DNA from: CAIWHR01 sp963726765
GTDB taxonomy: Bacteria; Pseudomonadota; Gammaproteobacteria; Burkholderiales; Casimicrobiaceae
Assembly: GCA_963726765.1 (NCBI GenBank)
Contig: CAVSDH010000011.1
Span: 1-64,000 of the forward strand
Direction: 5' to 3'
DNA: 64,000 nucleotides
This document shows positions 56,563 to 64,000 of this stretch, piece after piece; the first letter of the stretch is position 1; each line of letters begins with the position of its first letter. The translations under genes and the position numbers were made by a program. The notes beneath the pieces were generated by a model. It saw only the letters and a list, made by a program, of their open reading frames with translations. It searched no databases and was not told the origin of the DNA.

Positions 56563-57492
56563 ATGCGAATCGCGGTGATGGGAGCGGGTGGCGTGGGCGG
56601 CTATTTCGGCGCACGACTCGCGCATGCAGGCCACGACGTCGCTTTCGTCGCGCGCGGACGCCACCTGTCCGCGATGCGCGAGCGCGGGCTCCGCGTCACG
56701 AGCACGCTCGGCGATGTACATCTTCCTCAACCGGTCGTCACCGATGACCCGGCGACGCTGGGCTGGTTCGACGTCGTCCTGTTCGCGGTGAAGCTCTGGG
56801 ACACCGAATCCGCGGCGGCGGCGATCAAGCCGCTGCTTGCGGCAGGAGGGGTGGTGATCCCGTTCCAGAACGGGGTCGAGAGCATCGAGCGGGTGGGCGC
56901 GGTCGTCGGCGAAGCGCAAGTGATGGGAGGCGTCGCGTACATCGCGACGAAGATCGGCGAACCGGGGGTGATCGCGCACACGGGCACGATGGCGCGGTTG
57001 CGATTCGGGCCGGTCGTTCCCGCGCAGCAGGCGGCGGCCGAATCGCTGTTTGCTGCCTGCAAGAGCGCCGGCATCGATGCCGAGATCGTCGCCGATATCC
57101 GTCAGGCGCTGTGGATGAAATTCGTGTTCCTCGCCGCATTGTCGGGCATGACCGCGGCGACACGGCAGCCGATCGGCGTCATCCGCGCGGACCCGGACAT
57201 GCGCGCCACGTTCGAGGCGACGATGCGCGAGGCATGGAGCGTCGGGCGCGCCCGCGGGATCGCCTTGGCGGACGATTTTGTCGCGAGCCAGATGACGTTC
57301 GCCGACGGCCTGCCCGCCGAGATGAAGGCTTCGATGCTGCACGACCTCGATGCCGGCAACCGGCTCGAAGCGCCGTGGCTGTCGGGCGCCGTTGCGAGAA
57401 TGGCCAGGGAGGCAGGATCGTCGGCCCCCGTCAACGCAACGCTCTACGCCGCGGTGAAGCCGTACTGCGCCGGACGTGTCGCCTCGACATGA
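56563..57492 (+). CDS. Ketopantoate reductase family (ApbA/PanE-like) protein
   Basis: NAD(P)H-dependent 2-ketoacid reductase of 309 aa. The Rossmann motif MRIAVMGAGGVGGYFGARLA is at the N-terminus, followed by FDVVLFAVKLWDTE, IPFQNGVESIE and the catalytic-lysine region ADIRQALWMKFVFLAALSGM; the C-terminal helical domain has SSMLHD-like spacing (ASMLHDLDAGNRLE). It may make pantoate, but PanE paralogues have other roles: in Methylobacterium extorquens a PanE-like protein reduces oxalyl-CoA to glyoxylate. Given the oxalate locus 30 kb away that is worth remembering, although the location between ahcY and metF gives no support for it. Confidence 0.85.
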   Translation: MRIAVMGAGGVGGYFGARLAHAGHDVAFVARGRHLSAMRERGLRVTSTLGDVHLPQPVVTDDPATLGWFDVVLFAVKLWDTESAAAAIKPLLAAGGVVIPFQNGVESIERVGAVVGEAQVMGGVAYIATKIGEPGVIAHTGTMARLRFGPVVPAQQAAAESLFAACKSAGIDAEIVADIRQALWMKFVFLAALSGMTAATRQPIGVIRADPDMRATFEATMREAWSVGRARGIALADDFVASQMTFADGLPAEMKASMLHDLDAGNRLEAPWLSGAVARMAREAGSSAPVNATLYAAVKPYCAGRVAST

Positions 57493-57506
57493 AAGGGGAC
57501 TCGATC

Positions 57507-57854
57507 ATGCGGCTGCTGGTCGTCTGGCTCATCAACGCGGCGGCGCTGTTCCTGCTCAAGTACGTCTTTCCCTGGGCGAGCGTCGACTCGTTCACCGCTG
57601 CGCTGATCGCCGCGCTCGTGCTGGGGCTCATCAACACGCTGATACGGCCGATTCTCGTGCTGCTGACGCTTCCCGTAACGCTGCTGACGCTCGGCCTCTT
57701 CATCTTCGTGATCAACGGCCTGCTGTTCTGGTGGGTCGGCTCGTTCGTCGACGGCTTCCACGTCGGCGGTTTCTGGTCGGGAGTGTTCGGGGCGATCGTC
57801 TACAGCCTGATCTCGTGGCTCCTGGCCTCACTGCTGCTCGCGAGAAAAGAGTAG
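57507..57854 (+). CDS. Small membrane protein, phage-holin-like family (PF04020-type)
   Basis: A 115-aa protein of four TM helices: LLVVWLINAAALFLLKYVFP, TAALIAALVLGLINTLIRPI, LLTLGLFIFVINGLLFWWVG and FGAIVYSLISWLLASLLLA. The LGLINTLIRPIL...LTLPVTLLTLGLF pattern defines the family, which despite its name has no shown lysis function. ATG 57507 is chosen because AAAGGGG stands 8 nt before it; ATG 57489 overlaps the previous stop. A gene of this type between ahcY and metF is common in betaproteobacteria. Confidence 0.85.
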   Translation: MRLLVVWLINAAALFLLKYVFPWASVDSFTAALIAALVLGLINTLIRPILVLLTLPVTLLTLGLFIFVINGLLFWWVGSFVDGFHVGGFWSGVFGAIVYSLISWLLASLLLARKE

Positions 57855-57876
57855 CCGTCCGCCTCCTGCGCTTGCG

Positions 57877-58716
57877 ATGAACCCCGCTCCCAATCCGGTC
57901 TGCAGTTTCGAATTCTTCCCGCCGCGGACTCCCGAGGGTGTCGAAAGGCTGCGCTCGACGCGCCGGCAGCTGGTCCAGCTGAAGCCTGCCTTCTGCTCGG
58001 TCACGTTCGGCGCGGGCGGCTCGACCCGCGAGGGCACGCTGGCGACCGCGCTCGAGTTTCGCGCCGAAGGGATCGAGGCGGTGCCCCACGTGTCGTGCAT
58101 CGGGGGCACGCGTGTGGCGATTCGCGAGGTGCTCGCGCAATATCGCGCAAGCGGCATCCGCCACGTGGTCGCCTTGCGCGGAGACCTTCCGTCGGGCGCA
58201 GGCGAGCCCGGCGATTTCCGCTACGCGAGCGAGCTCGTCGAGTTCATCCGTGCGGAAACGGGGGAGCACTTCCGGATCGACGTGGCCGCGTATCCCGAGT
58301 ATCACCCGCAGGCGAGAAATCCGCAGGACGACCTTGCGGCATTCAAGCGCAAGGTCGATGCCGGCGCCAATTCCGCGATCACCCAGTACTTCTACAATCC
58401 GGAAGCCTACTGGCACTTCGTCGACGCGGCGCGCGGCGCCGGCATTGCCGTGCCGATCGTCCCGGGGATCATGCCCATCGGCAGCGTGTCGGGACTGGCG
58501 CGATTCTCCGACGCGTGCGGCGCCGAGATCCCGCGGTGGATCCGCAGGAAGCTCGAAGGGTTCGGCGACGACACCGCCTCGATCCGCGCGTTCGGCCTCG
58601 ACGTGGTGACCGACCTTTGCGCCGACCTGCTTGCGCGCGGTGCGCCGGGACTGCACTTCTACACGCTCAACAACGCGTCGCTGACGTCGACCATCTGGCA
58701 GCGGCTGGGGCTCTGA
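57877..58716 (+). CDS. metF: 5,10-methylenetetrahydrofolate reductase
   Basis: FAD-dependent reductase that supplies methyl-THF for methionine synthesis. TIM barrel of 279 aa with CSFEFFPPRTPEGVERL (catalytic Glu), FCSVTFGAGGSTREGTL, VVALRGDLPSG, DVAAYPEYHPQA, KVDAGANSAITQYFYNPEAY and VPGIMPIGSV. It is 22 nt downstream of the small membrane protein gene and completes the methyl-cycle block that begins with the SAH riboswitch. Confidence 0.96.
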   Translation: MNPAPNPVCSFEFFPPRTPEGVERLRSTRRQLVQLKPAFCSVTFGAGGSTREGTLATALEFRAEGIEAVPHVSCIGGTRVAIREVLAQYRASGIRHVVALRGDLPSGAGEPGDFRYASELVEFIRAETGEHFRIDVAAYPEYHPQARNPQDDLAAFKRKVDAGANSAITQYFYNPEAYWHFVDAARGAGIAVPIVPGIMPIGSVSGLARFSDACGAEIPRWIRRKLEGFGDDTASIRAFGLDVVTDLCADLLARGAPGLHFYTLNNASLTSTIWQRLGL

Positions 58717-58741
58717 CCGTCGCCGTCACCCGCGAACTCCG

Positions 58742-59089
58742 GTGCCCAACACGGCTGACTTCGTCGCGCACGTGATCGAGATGATGCGTCCGAGGCGCGC
58801 CGTCGCGAAGGCGATGTTCGGCGGCCACGGCGTTTACATCGACGGTCTCTTCGCTGCAATCGTCGTCGACGACACCCTCTACCTCAAGACGGACGCGCGC
58901 AGCGCGGGCGCATTCGACGAGCTCGCGCTTCCCCGTTCGTCTACCGGGCAAAGGACGGGCGCGCGACGACGATGGGCTACCGGCGCGCGCCGGACGAGGC
59001 GCTGGAAAGCCCGGCCGAAATGCAGCGCTGGCTGAGCCACGCGCTCGCTGCCGCGCTTGCGCAGCCGAAACGCACGTCGCCGCGGTTGA
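58742..59089 (+). pseudogene. TfoX N-terminal-domain protein, frameshifted, 3' end unclear
   Basis: GTG 58742 starts MPNTADFVAHVIEMM, and KAMFGGHGVYIDGLFAAIVV with LYLKTDARSAGAFDE is the conserved TfoX-N core. The frame then breaks at CCCC 58931-58934 (one C missing): with five C the protein continues LPPFVYRAKDGRATTMGYRR and ESPAEMQRWLSHALAAAL. That second frame has no stop before running into the convergent lipoprotein gene; TGA 59087-59089 in a third frame is a likely real end and would need another base change. Such small proteins are not proven competence regulators. Confidence 0.7.
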
Positions 59090-59133
59090 AAGGGCAGCTC
59101 GAATCCGCGCGGACGGCGCGCGGGACCGCAGGG

Positions 59134-59850
59134 CTAGCGCCCGCGGGTGTAGGAGACGAGCTCGATGTTGGCGTTCTGTCCGGGGTGGAACGCCACGGCG
59201 TCCTGACCGCCCTTGTCGCGCCACTCCGAGCGTTTCTGCTCGCGCACCGACGCTCCGACGGCCGGCGCGTACCAGATGAGGTAGTTGCACTGGGTCGGGA
59301 AGCGCCAGAACGTCTCGTCGTCGAGCTGCATGATCACCCGCATCCGGATGGCATCGAACGTTCCGGCCGGCGTGTTGACCGTTTCCCAGCCGCCGACCGT
59401 GACGAAGCGCGAGATGGGACCGTACGGCCCCGGCGGCAAGTCGAGGTCGCGCATGCGCTGGTTCCAGCGATCGCCTCGCGTCAGCGGGAACTGGAAACGG
59501 ATGAGCGGCGGATCGAAGCGGCGCGTTTCGTTCTCGTAGACCGCGCCCTCCAACACGATGACCGGCGCCGTCCATTTTTCGATCCGCTCGATGTCCACCG
59601 TCGGGCCCTTGGCGAGCACTTTCACCGTGATGAGGCCGGGCTCGATCGATACGACTTCGTGGGTCTCGTCCCACACGACGGGCGTGCGATAGCCGTCGAC
59701 GACGTGATAGACCCAGCGGTCGCCGACGCGATACTCGGGAGCCGGCGCCGGCGGACCGGGTTCGCCACCGACGTCCAACGACACGCACCCGCCGACCATC
59801 AGTGCCGCGACGGCGCCCGTGGCAGCCAGGAGGAAATTCGAGATGCGCAT
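59134..59850 (-). CDS. Hypothetical lipoprotein (238 aa)
   Basis: The signal peptide MRISNFLLAATGAVAALMVG ends in lipobox VGGC, so the protein should be lipid-anchored in the periplasm or outer membrane. The mature part is beta-rich with paired aromatic motifs (YRVGDRWVYHVVDGYRTP, GDRWNQRMRDLDLPPGPYG, FWRFPTQCNYLIWYAPAVG), resembling periplasmic proteins of unknown role that share a GDxW-Y start. It is convergent with the TfoX-like fragment and 20 nt from ybaK on the same strand. No function recognised. Confidence 0.72.
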   Translation of the reverse strand: MRISNFLLAATGAVAALMVGGCVSLDVGGEPGPPAPAPEYRVGDRWVYHVVDGYRTPVVWDETHEVVSIEPGLITVKVLAKGPTVDIERIEKWTAPVIVLEGAVYENETRRFDPPLIRFQFPLTRGDRWNQRMRDLDLPPGPYGPISRFVTVGGWETVNTPAGTFDAIRMRVIMQLDDETFWRFPTQCNYLIWYAPAVGASVREQKRSEWRDKGGQDAVAFHPGQNANIELVSYTRGR

Positions 59851-59870
59851 GATCGTTCCTTCGCGAACGA

Positions 59871-60368
59871 CTACGTCAACAGCGCGACGTCGGCGACTCT
59901 TCCGCCGGCGACGCGGACGAGTTCCGCGGGCGTGATGGGGAACATCGCGTTCGGCGTCCCGCCGGCGGCATGGACCACGTCGTAACGCAGAAGGTCGCGG
60001 TCGACGATCGCGGTGAGCGGCGTCGCATGCGCGAGAGGGGGAATGCCGCCGATTGCGTAGCCGGTGACCTGGCGCACGAAAGCGGCGTCCGCCTTTCCCG
60101 GCGCATGGCCCATGAGAGCCTTGATCTTCGATTCGTCGACCCGGTTCGCGCCGCTCGCGATCACCAGCAGCGCTCTGTCGTCAGGGAGGCGGAATACGAG
60201 CGACTTGGCGATTTCGCCGACCGTGCACCCGAGAACGGTTGCCGCTTCGGCCGACGTGCGCGCGGAATTCGGGTATTCGGTGACGGACGCCGCGACCCCT
60301 GCGGCGTCGAGCGCGTCCTGCACCCGTTGCGCCGACGGCGACAGCGGCCTTCCCGTCGTCTCGTCCAT
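59871..60368 (-). CDS. YbaK/EbsC family aminoacyl-tRNA deacylase
   Basis: A 165-aa single-domain editing enzyme related to the prolyl-tRNA synthetase INS domain. Visible are KSLVFRLPDDRALLVIASGA (with the conserved lysine), NRVDESKIKALMG, VTGYAIGGIPPLAHATPL and FPITPAELVRVAGG. It likely hydrolyses mischarged tRNAs such as Cys- or Ala-tRNA(Pro); the exact specificity within this family cannot be told from the sequence. It is 8 nt downstream of ilvD. Confidence 0.88.
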   Translation of the reverse strand: MDETTGRPLSPSAQRVQDALDAAGVAASVTEYPNSARTSAEAATVLGCTVGEIAKSLVFRLPDDRALLVIASGANRVDESKIKALMGHAPGKADAAFVRQVTGYAIGGIPPLAHATPLTAIVDRDLLRYDVVHAAGGTPNAMFPITPAELVRVAGGRVADVALLT

Positions 60369-60376
60369 GCGCGGGT

Positions 60377-62062
60377 TCAGTCTGTGCCGCGATCGGTGAC
60401 GGCGCCGCGGCTCGCCGTCGACACGAGTCGCATGTACTTGGCCAGCAGGCCGCGGGTGTACCTGGGCGCCGGGCGCACCCATTTCGCGCGTCGCCGCGCG
60501 ATCACGTCGTCGGCCACGTTCAACTGGAGCAGCAGCCGGTGCGCGTCGATGGTTATGGAATCGCCCTCCTCGATCAGGGCGATCGTGCCGCCCTCGTAGG
60601 CCTCGGGCGCGACGTGGCCGACGACCATCCCCCACGTCCCGCCCGAGAAGCGCCCGTCGGTCAGGAGTCCCACCGATTCGCCGAGGCCCTGTCCGATCAG
60701 CGCGGACGTCGGTGCGAGCATCTCCTGCATCCCGGGTCCGCCCTTCGGTCCCTCATAGCGGATCACGACGACGTCGCCCGGGCGAATCTTCTTTGCCATG
60801 ATGGCGTCCATCACCGCCGGCTCCGAATCGAACACGCGCGCGGGGCCGGTGATCGTCGGATTCTTGAGGCCCGTGATCTTCGCCACGCAGCCCTCCGGCG
60901 CGAGGTTGCCTTTGAGGATCGCGAGATGGCCCTGTGCGTACATCGGCCTGTCGATCGGCCGGATGACGTCCTGATCCGCGCGCGGGACATCGGGAACGCC
61001 GGCCAGCTCTTCCGCCATCGTGCGACCGGTGATCGTCATGCAGTCGCCGTGCAGCAGCCCGGCCTTCAGCAGCATCTTCAGCACCTGCGGCACGCCGCCT
61101 GCGCGATGGAAGTCGACCGCGACGTATTTTCCCGACGGCTTCAAGTCGCACAGCACCGGCACCTTCACCCGGATGCGCTCGAAGTCGTCGATCGCCCACG
61201 CGACGTCCGCCGCCGACGCGATCGCCAGATAGTGGAGAACCGCGTTGGTCGAGCCGCCGGTCGCCATCACGAGTGAAATCGCGTTCTCGATCGACTTGCG
61301 GGTGATGATGTCCCGCGGTTTCAGATCCTTCCTGATGGCTTCGACGAGCACGCGCGCCGAGGCGGCCGAGGAATCGGCCTTCTCCGCGTCGGGCGAGGCC
61401 ATCTGCGACGAACCGAGGAGGCTCATGCCGAGCGCCTCGAACGAAGACGACATGGTATTGGCGGTGAACATGCCGCCGCAGGCGCCGAAGGTCGGACACG
61501 CGTTGTGCTCGATGCCGTCGTAGTCCTCCTTCGCCATCGTGCCGGCGGCGAACGCACCCACCGCCTCGAACGCGGACACGATGGTCAGCGCCTGCCCCTT
61601 CCAGTTGCCGGGCTTGATGCTGCCGGCGTACACGTAGATTCCCGGCACGTTCATGCGCGCCATCGCCATCATTCCGGCGGGCATGTTCTTGTCGCAGCCG
61701 CCGACCACGAGGACGCCGTCCATGCATTGGCCGTTGACCGACGTCTCGATCGCGTCGGCGATGACCTCGCGCGAGACGAGCGAATACTTCATGCCCTCGG
61801 TCCCCATGCCGATGCCGTCGGTGACCGTCGGCACCCCGAAGACCTGCGGCATTGCGCCCTCGGCCTTGAGCGCGGCCATCGCGCGATCGACGAGCGGCTG
61901 GATGCCGGCATTGCAGGGATTCATCGTGCTGTGGCCGTTGGCGACGCCGACGATCGGCTTTTCGAAGTCGCCGTCGCCGAATCCCACCGCGCGAAGCATG
62001 GCGCGGTTGGGCGAGCGGGCCACCCCTTGCGTGATCAGTTTCGAGCGGCGGTTGTGCGCCAT
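60377..62062 (-). CDS. ilvD: Dihydroxy-acid dehydratase
   Basis: Fe-S enzyme of branched-chain amino-acid synthesis (dihydroxy-isovalerate to 2-ketoisovalerate). The 561-aa protein shows GVANGHSTMNPCNAG, VVGGCDKNMPAGMMAMARM and CPTFGACGGMFTANTMSS, whose cysteines bind the cluster, plus GLLTDGRFSGGTWGMVVGH and the C-terminal KYMRLVSTASRGAVTD. ATG 62062 is preceded by GGAG in the reverse orientation (GAGGAGCCTCC), a good ribosome-binding site. Longer upstream frame is noncoding. Divergent from lgt. Confidence 0.97.
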   Translation of the reverse strand: MAHNRRSKLITQGVARSPNRAMLRAVGFGDGDFEKPIVGVANGHSTMNPCNAGIQPLVDRAMAALKAEGAMPQVFGVPTVTDGIGMGTEGMKYSLVSREVIADAIETSVNGQCMDGVLVVGGCDKNMPAGMMAMARMNVPGIYVYAGSIKPGNWKGQALTIVSAFEAVGAFAAGTMAKEDYDGIEHNACPTFGACGGMFTANTMSSSFEALGMSLLGSSQMASPDAEKADSSAASARVLVEAIRKDLKPRDIITRKSIENAISLVMATGGSTNAVLHYLAIASAADVAWAIDDFERIRVKVPVLCDLKPSGKYVAVDFHRAGGVPQVLKMLLKAGLLHGDCMTITGRTMAEELAGVPDVPRADQDVIRPIDRPMYAQGHLAILKGNLAPEGCVAKITGLKNPTITGPARVFDSEPAVMDAIMAKKIRPGDVVVIRYEGPKGGPGMQEMLAPTSALIGQGLGESVGLLTDGRFSGGTWGMVVGHVAPEAYEGGTIALIEEGDSITIDAHRLLLQLNVADDVIARRRAKWVRPAPRYTRGLLAKYMRLVSTASRGAVTDRGTD

Positions 62063-62120
62063 GGAGGCTCCTCGGGCGGCAGGATGAGATGAAGGACGCC
62101 GCCGAATGAAAACGGCTGCG

Positions 62121-62126
62121 TATAAT
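62121..62126 (+). promoter_or_regulatory. Candidate -10 element of lgt
   Basis: A perfect TATAAT lies 39 nt before the lgt ATG, in the short divergent region to ilvD. No TTGACA-like box is found at 16-18 nt, and TG is one base out of place for an extended -10, so strength is uncertain. The ilvD promoter must lie in the same 100 nt on the other strand. Confidence 0.45.
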
Positions 62127-62164
62127 CGATTCATTTTAGCGCAGCAGCCGCACGTCCTTCGCGA

Positions 62165-62980
62165 ATGCTCGTCCACCCGCAATTCAATCCCGTCGCGTTC
62201 GAGATCGGCCCCATCGCGGTCAGGTGGTACGGGCTCATGTATCTCGTCGCGTTCGTCCTGTTCGCGGTGCTGGGCAACATCCGCGCGCGGCAAAGCCTGC
62301 TCACCGGCTGGCATCCCCGTGACGTCGACGACATGCTGTTCTACGGCGTGTTCGGCGTGATCCTCGGCGGTCGCCTCGGCTACGTCGTCTTCTACAAGCC
62401 GCTCCACTACCTCGCTAATCCGCTGGAGATCCTGTCCGTGTGGCAGGGCGGGATGAGCTTCCACGGCGGCTTGCTGGGGGTGCTGATCGCGCTGTGGCTG
62501 TTCGCCCGACGGCGCGGAAAGCGATGGCTGGACGTCACGGACTTCGTGGCGCCGCTGGTGCCGCTGGGCCTTGCCGCAGGCCGACTCGGCAACTTCATCA
62601 ACGGCGAGCTTTGGGGCCGCATTACCGATCTGCCTTGGGGAATGGTGTTTCCGCCCGCCGGTCCCGAACCGCGACACCCCTCGCAGCTCTATCAATTCGC
62701 GGGCGAAGGAATTCTGCTCTTCGCGGTGCTGTGGATCTACACCAGCCGGCGCCGGCCGATGGGGGCCGCGTCCGGGTTGTTCCTGATCGGCTACGGTGTG
62801 TGCCGATTCGTCGCCGAGTACGCGCGCGAACCCGACAATTTCCTCGGTTTACTCGCGCTTGGGTTGACGATGGGGCAGTGGCTGTCGCTACCGATGATCG
62901 CCATCGGGGCCATCATGATGGTCCGCGCGTACCGGCGTGCGGGAAAGGCGCAGCCCACTCTCCTCGATCGAAGGAAGTAG
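62165..62980 (+). CDS. lgt: Prolipoprotein diacylglyceryl transferase
   Basis: Inner-membrane enzyme that attaches diacylglycerol to the lipobox cysteine, needed for the lipoproteins encoded elsewhere in this window. The 271-aa protein has the family start HPQFNPVAFEIGPIAVRWYG, GGRLGYVVFYKP, MSFHGGLLGVLIALWLFARR, the signature LAAGRLGNFINGELWGR and PRHPSQLYQFAGEG (with the catalytic His/Tyr region). Seven hydrophobic segments. The 122-bp tandem repeats begin 2 nt after the stop. Confidence 0.96.
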   Translation: MLVHPQFNPVAFEIGPIAVRWYGLMYLVAFVLFAVLGNIRARQSLLTGWHPRDVDDMLFYGVFGVILGGRLGYVVFYKPLHYLANPLEILSVWQGGMSFHGGLLGVLIALWLFARRRGKRWLDVTDFVAPLVPLGLAAGRLGNFINGELWGRITDLPWGMVFPPAGPEPRHPSQLYQFAGEGILLFAVLWIYTSRRRPMGAASGLFLIGYGVCRFVAEYAREPDNFLGLLALGLTMGQWLSLPMIAIGAIMMVRAYRRAGKAQPTLLDRRK

Positions 62981-62982
62981 CG

Positions 62983-63348
62983 GCGTGAGCGGCGGAGAGG
63001 GGCCCCGAGCGCGCCAGCGCGCAGGGGATCGGAGCAATCGCGAATCGCCGCTGGAGGCCGACCACGCGGGCGGCGCAAGACTCATCCGGCGCGGAGGCCG
63101 AGGGCGTGAGCGGCGGAGAGGGGCCCCGAGCGCGCCAGCGCGCAGGGGATCGGAGCAATCGCGAATCGCCGCTGGAGGCCGACCACGCGGAGCGGCGCAA
63201 GACTCTATCCGGCGCGGAGGCCGAGGGCGTGAGCGGCGGAGAGGGGCCCCGAGCGCGCCAGCGCGCAGGGGATCGGAGCAATCGCGAATCGCCGCTGGAG
63301 GCCGACCACGCGGGCGGCGCAAGACTCTATCCGGCGCGGAGGCCGAGG
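62983..63348. repeat. Three tandem copies of a 121-123 bp noncoding repeat
   Basis: Unit boundaries at GCGTGAGCGGCGGAGAGG are 62983, 63104 and 63227, with a fourth start at 63349 that diverges after 18 nt. Unit lengths are 121, 123 and 122 bp, not multiples of three, so the reading frame changes from copy to copy and the array is not a repeated protein. Copies are nearly identical, differing by one to three indels around GGAGCGG and CTC(TA)TCC. Each holds GAGCGCGCCAGCGCGC, a short self-complementary element, and ATCGCGAATCGCC. It fills most of the space between lgt and fxsA. Confidence 0.9.
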
Positions 63349-63506
63349 GCGTGAGCGGCGGAGAGGGGGAACGCGCGAACGGCGAGCAGGGGCCCCAAGC
63401 GTACTTGGGGATGCGAGCAAACGGGAGCGCGTTCGGAGGCCGACAGATCGAATTTGCCATTGGCACGACCGGTGCGGAGGCCGAACCGAGCGCGCCAGCG
63501 CGTTTG
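63349..63506. other. Diverged repeat remnant between the tandem array and fxsA
   Basis: It begins with the first 18 bases of the repeat, then departs, but reuses pieces of the unit: CGGAGGCCGA (twice), GGGGCCCC and CCGAGCGCGCCAGCGCG at 63486-63502. CCCCAAGCGTACTTGGGG (63393-63410) is a perfect 8-bp hairpin with a 2-nt centre, not present in the tandem units. This suggests a composite of repeat fragments. No gene seen. Confidence 0.6.
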
Positions 63507-63908
63507 TCAGTCAAGCCGCCGGAACTCTCCGTCGAACGGATCGGCGCGGCTGCGGCCATGAGGATGCGCCGCCCGGGGCCCGTGCCCGTTGCCGACATTG
63601 AGCGGCAGCGCCAGCAGGACCAGCGCCATCAGGTCGCTGACCACTCCCGGCAATATCAGCAGGACGCCGGCCAGGACCTTGCGCCCGCTGTCGAAGAGTC
63701 CGCGCAGCGCGAGTTGCTGCCCATGCATGGCGGCCGCGGTGTTCGCGCGAAAGGCCACGCGCTCGCTGCGCAGCAGCACGAACCCCGCCGTCGTCGAGAA
63801 TGCGAGCCACATCCAGAGCGGAACGCCGGTCCAGCGCGCGAACCGCACGGTGGCAAGGAGATCGATGGCCGGGAAAGCCAGTAGAATCGCGAGCACTACG
63901 AAACGCAT
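63507..63908 (-). CDS. FxsA family membrane protein
   Basis: A 133-aa protein with hydrophobic segments MRFVVLAILLAFPAIDLLAT, WMWLAFSTTAGFVLLRSERV and LLILPGVVSDLMALVLLALP. LIxPGxxSDxxALxLLxP is the FxsA/YtzA signature, and the loop with AMHGQQLALRGLFDSGRKVL is usual. In E. coli FxsA alleviates phage T7 exclusion by F plasmid when overproduced; its cellular role is otherwise unknown. GGAG lies just before ATG 63908. Divergent from cutA with a 9-nt gap. Confidence 0.88.
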   Translation of the reverse strand: MRFVVLAILLAFPAIDLLATVRFARWTGVPLWMWLAFSTTAGFVLLRSERVAFRANTAAAMHGQQLALRGLFDSGRKVLAGVLLILPGVVSDLMALVLLALPLNVGNGHGPRAAHPHGRSRADPFDGEFRRLD

Positions 63909-63917
63909 GGGGGCTCC

Positions 63918-64000
63918 TTGGCCGACTCCGCGATACTCGTACTGACGCAGATGCCGGACCGTGCCTCCGCGCAGGCCCTGGCCCGCGCCCTGGTGGAGGA
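63918..64000 (+). CDS. cutA: Divalent-cation tolerance protein CutA (5' part only)
   Basis: The window ends after 27 codons. TTG 63918 is the only start in frame; the product ADSAILVLTQMPDRASAQAL followed by ARALVEE matches the N-terminal strand and first helix of CutA1 proteins (VLxTxPDxxxAxxLAxxLVEE). CutA forms small trimers and binds copper and other metals in vitro; its role in metal tolerance is disputed. The remainder lies beyond the window. Confidence 0.78.
   Translation, partial: MADSAILVLTQMPDRASAQALARALVE

Noticed and set aside
62983..63348. Possible CRISPR array
   Set aside because: The units are contiguous, about 122 bp, with no unique spacers and no cas genes nearby.
62937..63884. 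A 315-codon frame with repeated SGGEGPRARQRAG-like peptides across the repeat array
   Set aside because: Repeat units of 121, 123 and 122 bp shift the frame between copies, so the peptide does not repeat in one frame. Composition is that of noncoding GC-rich repeat, and the frame runs antisense through fxsA.

Overview
The window is GC-rich (roughly two thirds G+C), densely packed and mostly made of clear proteobacterial genes. The divergent lgt/ilvD pair, an S-adenosylhomocysteine (SAH) riboswitch in front of an ahcY / small holin-like protein / metF block, NodT-type efflux lipoproteins, tripartite tricarboxylate transport (TctCBA) genes and TRAP transporter genes point to a betaproteobacterium, probably near Burkholderiales. 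This placement is inference from gene content. No rRNA, tRNA, insertion sequence, CRISPR array or prophage was recognised.

Layout. 1-1723: end of a TPR-like gene and three small unknown genes. 1861-7519: an RND efflux operon (outer-membrane lipoprotein, adaptor, pump). 7626-10322: a lipoprotein alpha/beta hydrolase, a 58-codon membrane ORF and a broken AI-2E family gene. 10423-14658: DUF3141 protein, phosphotransacylase and FabI enoyl-ACP reductase. 14890-16178: EVE-domain protein and a TauE/SafE exporter. 16239-28499: an oxalate catabolism locus with two acyl-CoA ligases, formyl-CoA transferase (frc), oxalyl-CoA decarboxylase (oxc), a divergent GntR regulator and an NAD-linked molybdenum formate dehydrogenase. 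Oxalate would be activated to oxalyl-CoA, decarboxylated to formyl-CoA, released as formate by CoA transfer to new oxalate, and oxidised to CO2 with NADH formation. 28518-36506: TctCBA, a fused orphan malonate decarboxylase beta/gamma-like gene, and a DctPQM TRAP transporter, i.e. more small-acid uptake and decarboxylation capacity.

36759-45579: housekeeping and smaller metabolic genes: hydrolase, Sua5/TsaC, metK, an OYE-like oxidoreductase, an unknown 42-residue basic protein with its own hairpin, a DUF418 membrane protein, a MaoC-like hydratase plus CoA-ester lyase pair, and a HExxH protein. 45613-54631: an MdtABC-type efflux operon with its own outer-membrane factor. 54774-58716: methyl-cycle block (riboswitch, ahcY, a PanE-like reductase, a membrane protein, metF). 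58742-64000: TfoX-like fragment, lipoprotein, YbaK, ilvD, lgt, a 122-bp tandem repeat, fxsA and the start of cutA.

A striking overall property is a series of single-base frame breaks in otherwise well-conserved genes (at least a dozen, mostly one extra G/C or T in a short run; oxc alone has four). Because conserved sequence resumes in the new frame each time, base-calling or assembly error is likelier than gene decay. Broken genes are typed as pseudogene when no single frame covers about three quarters of the product, otherwise as CDS; in both cases the break is stated.
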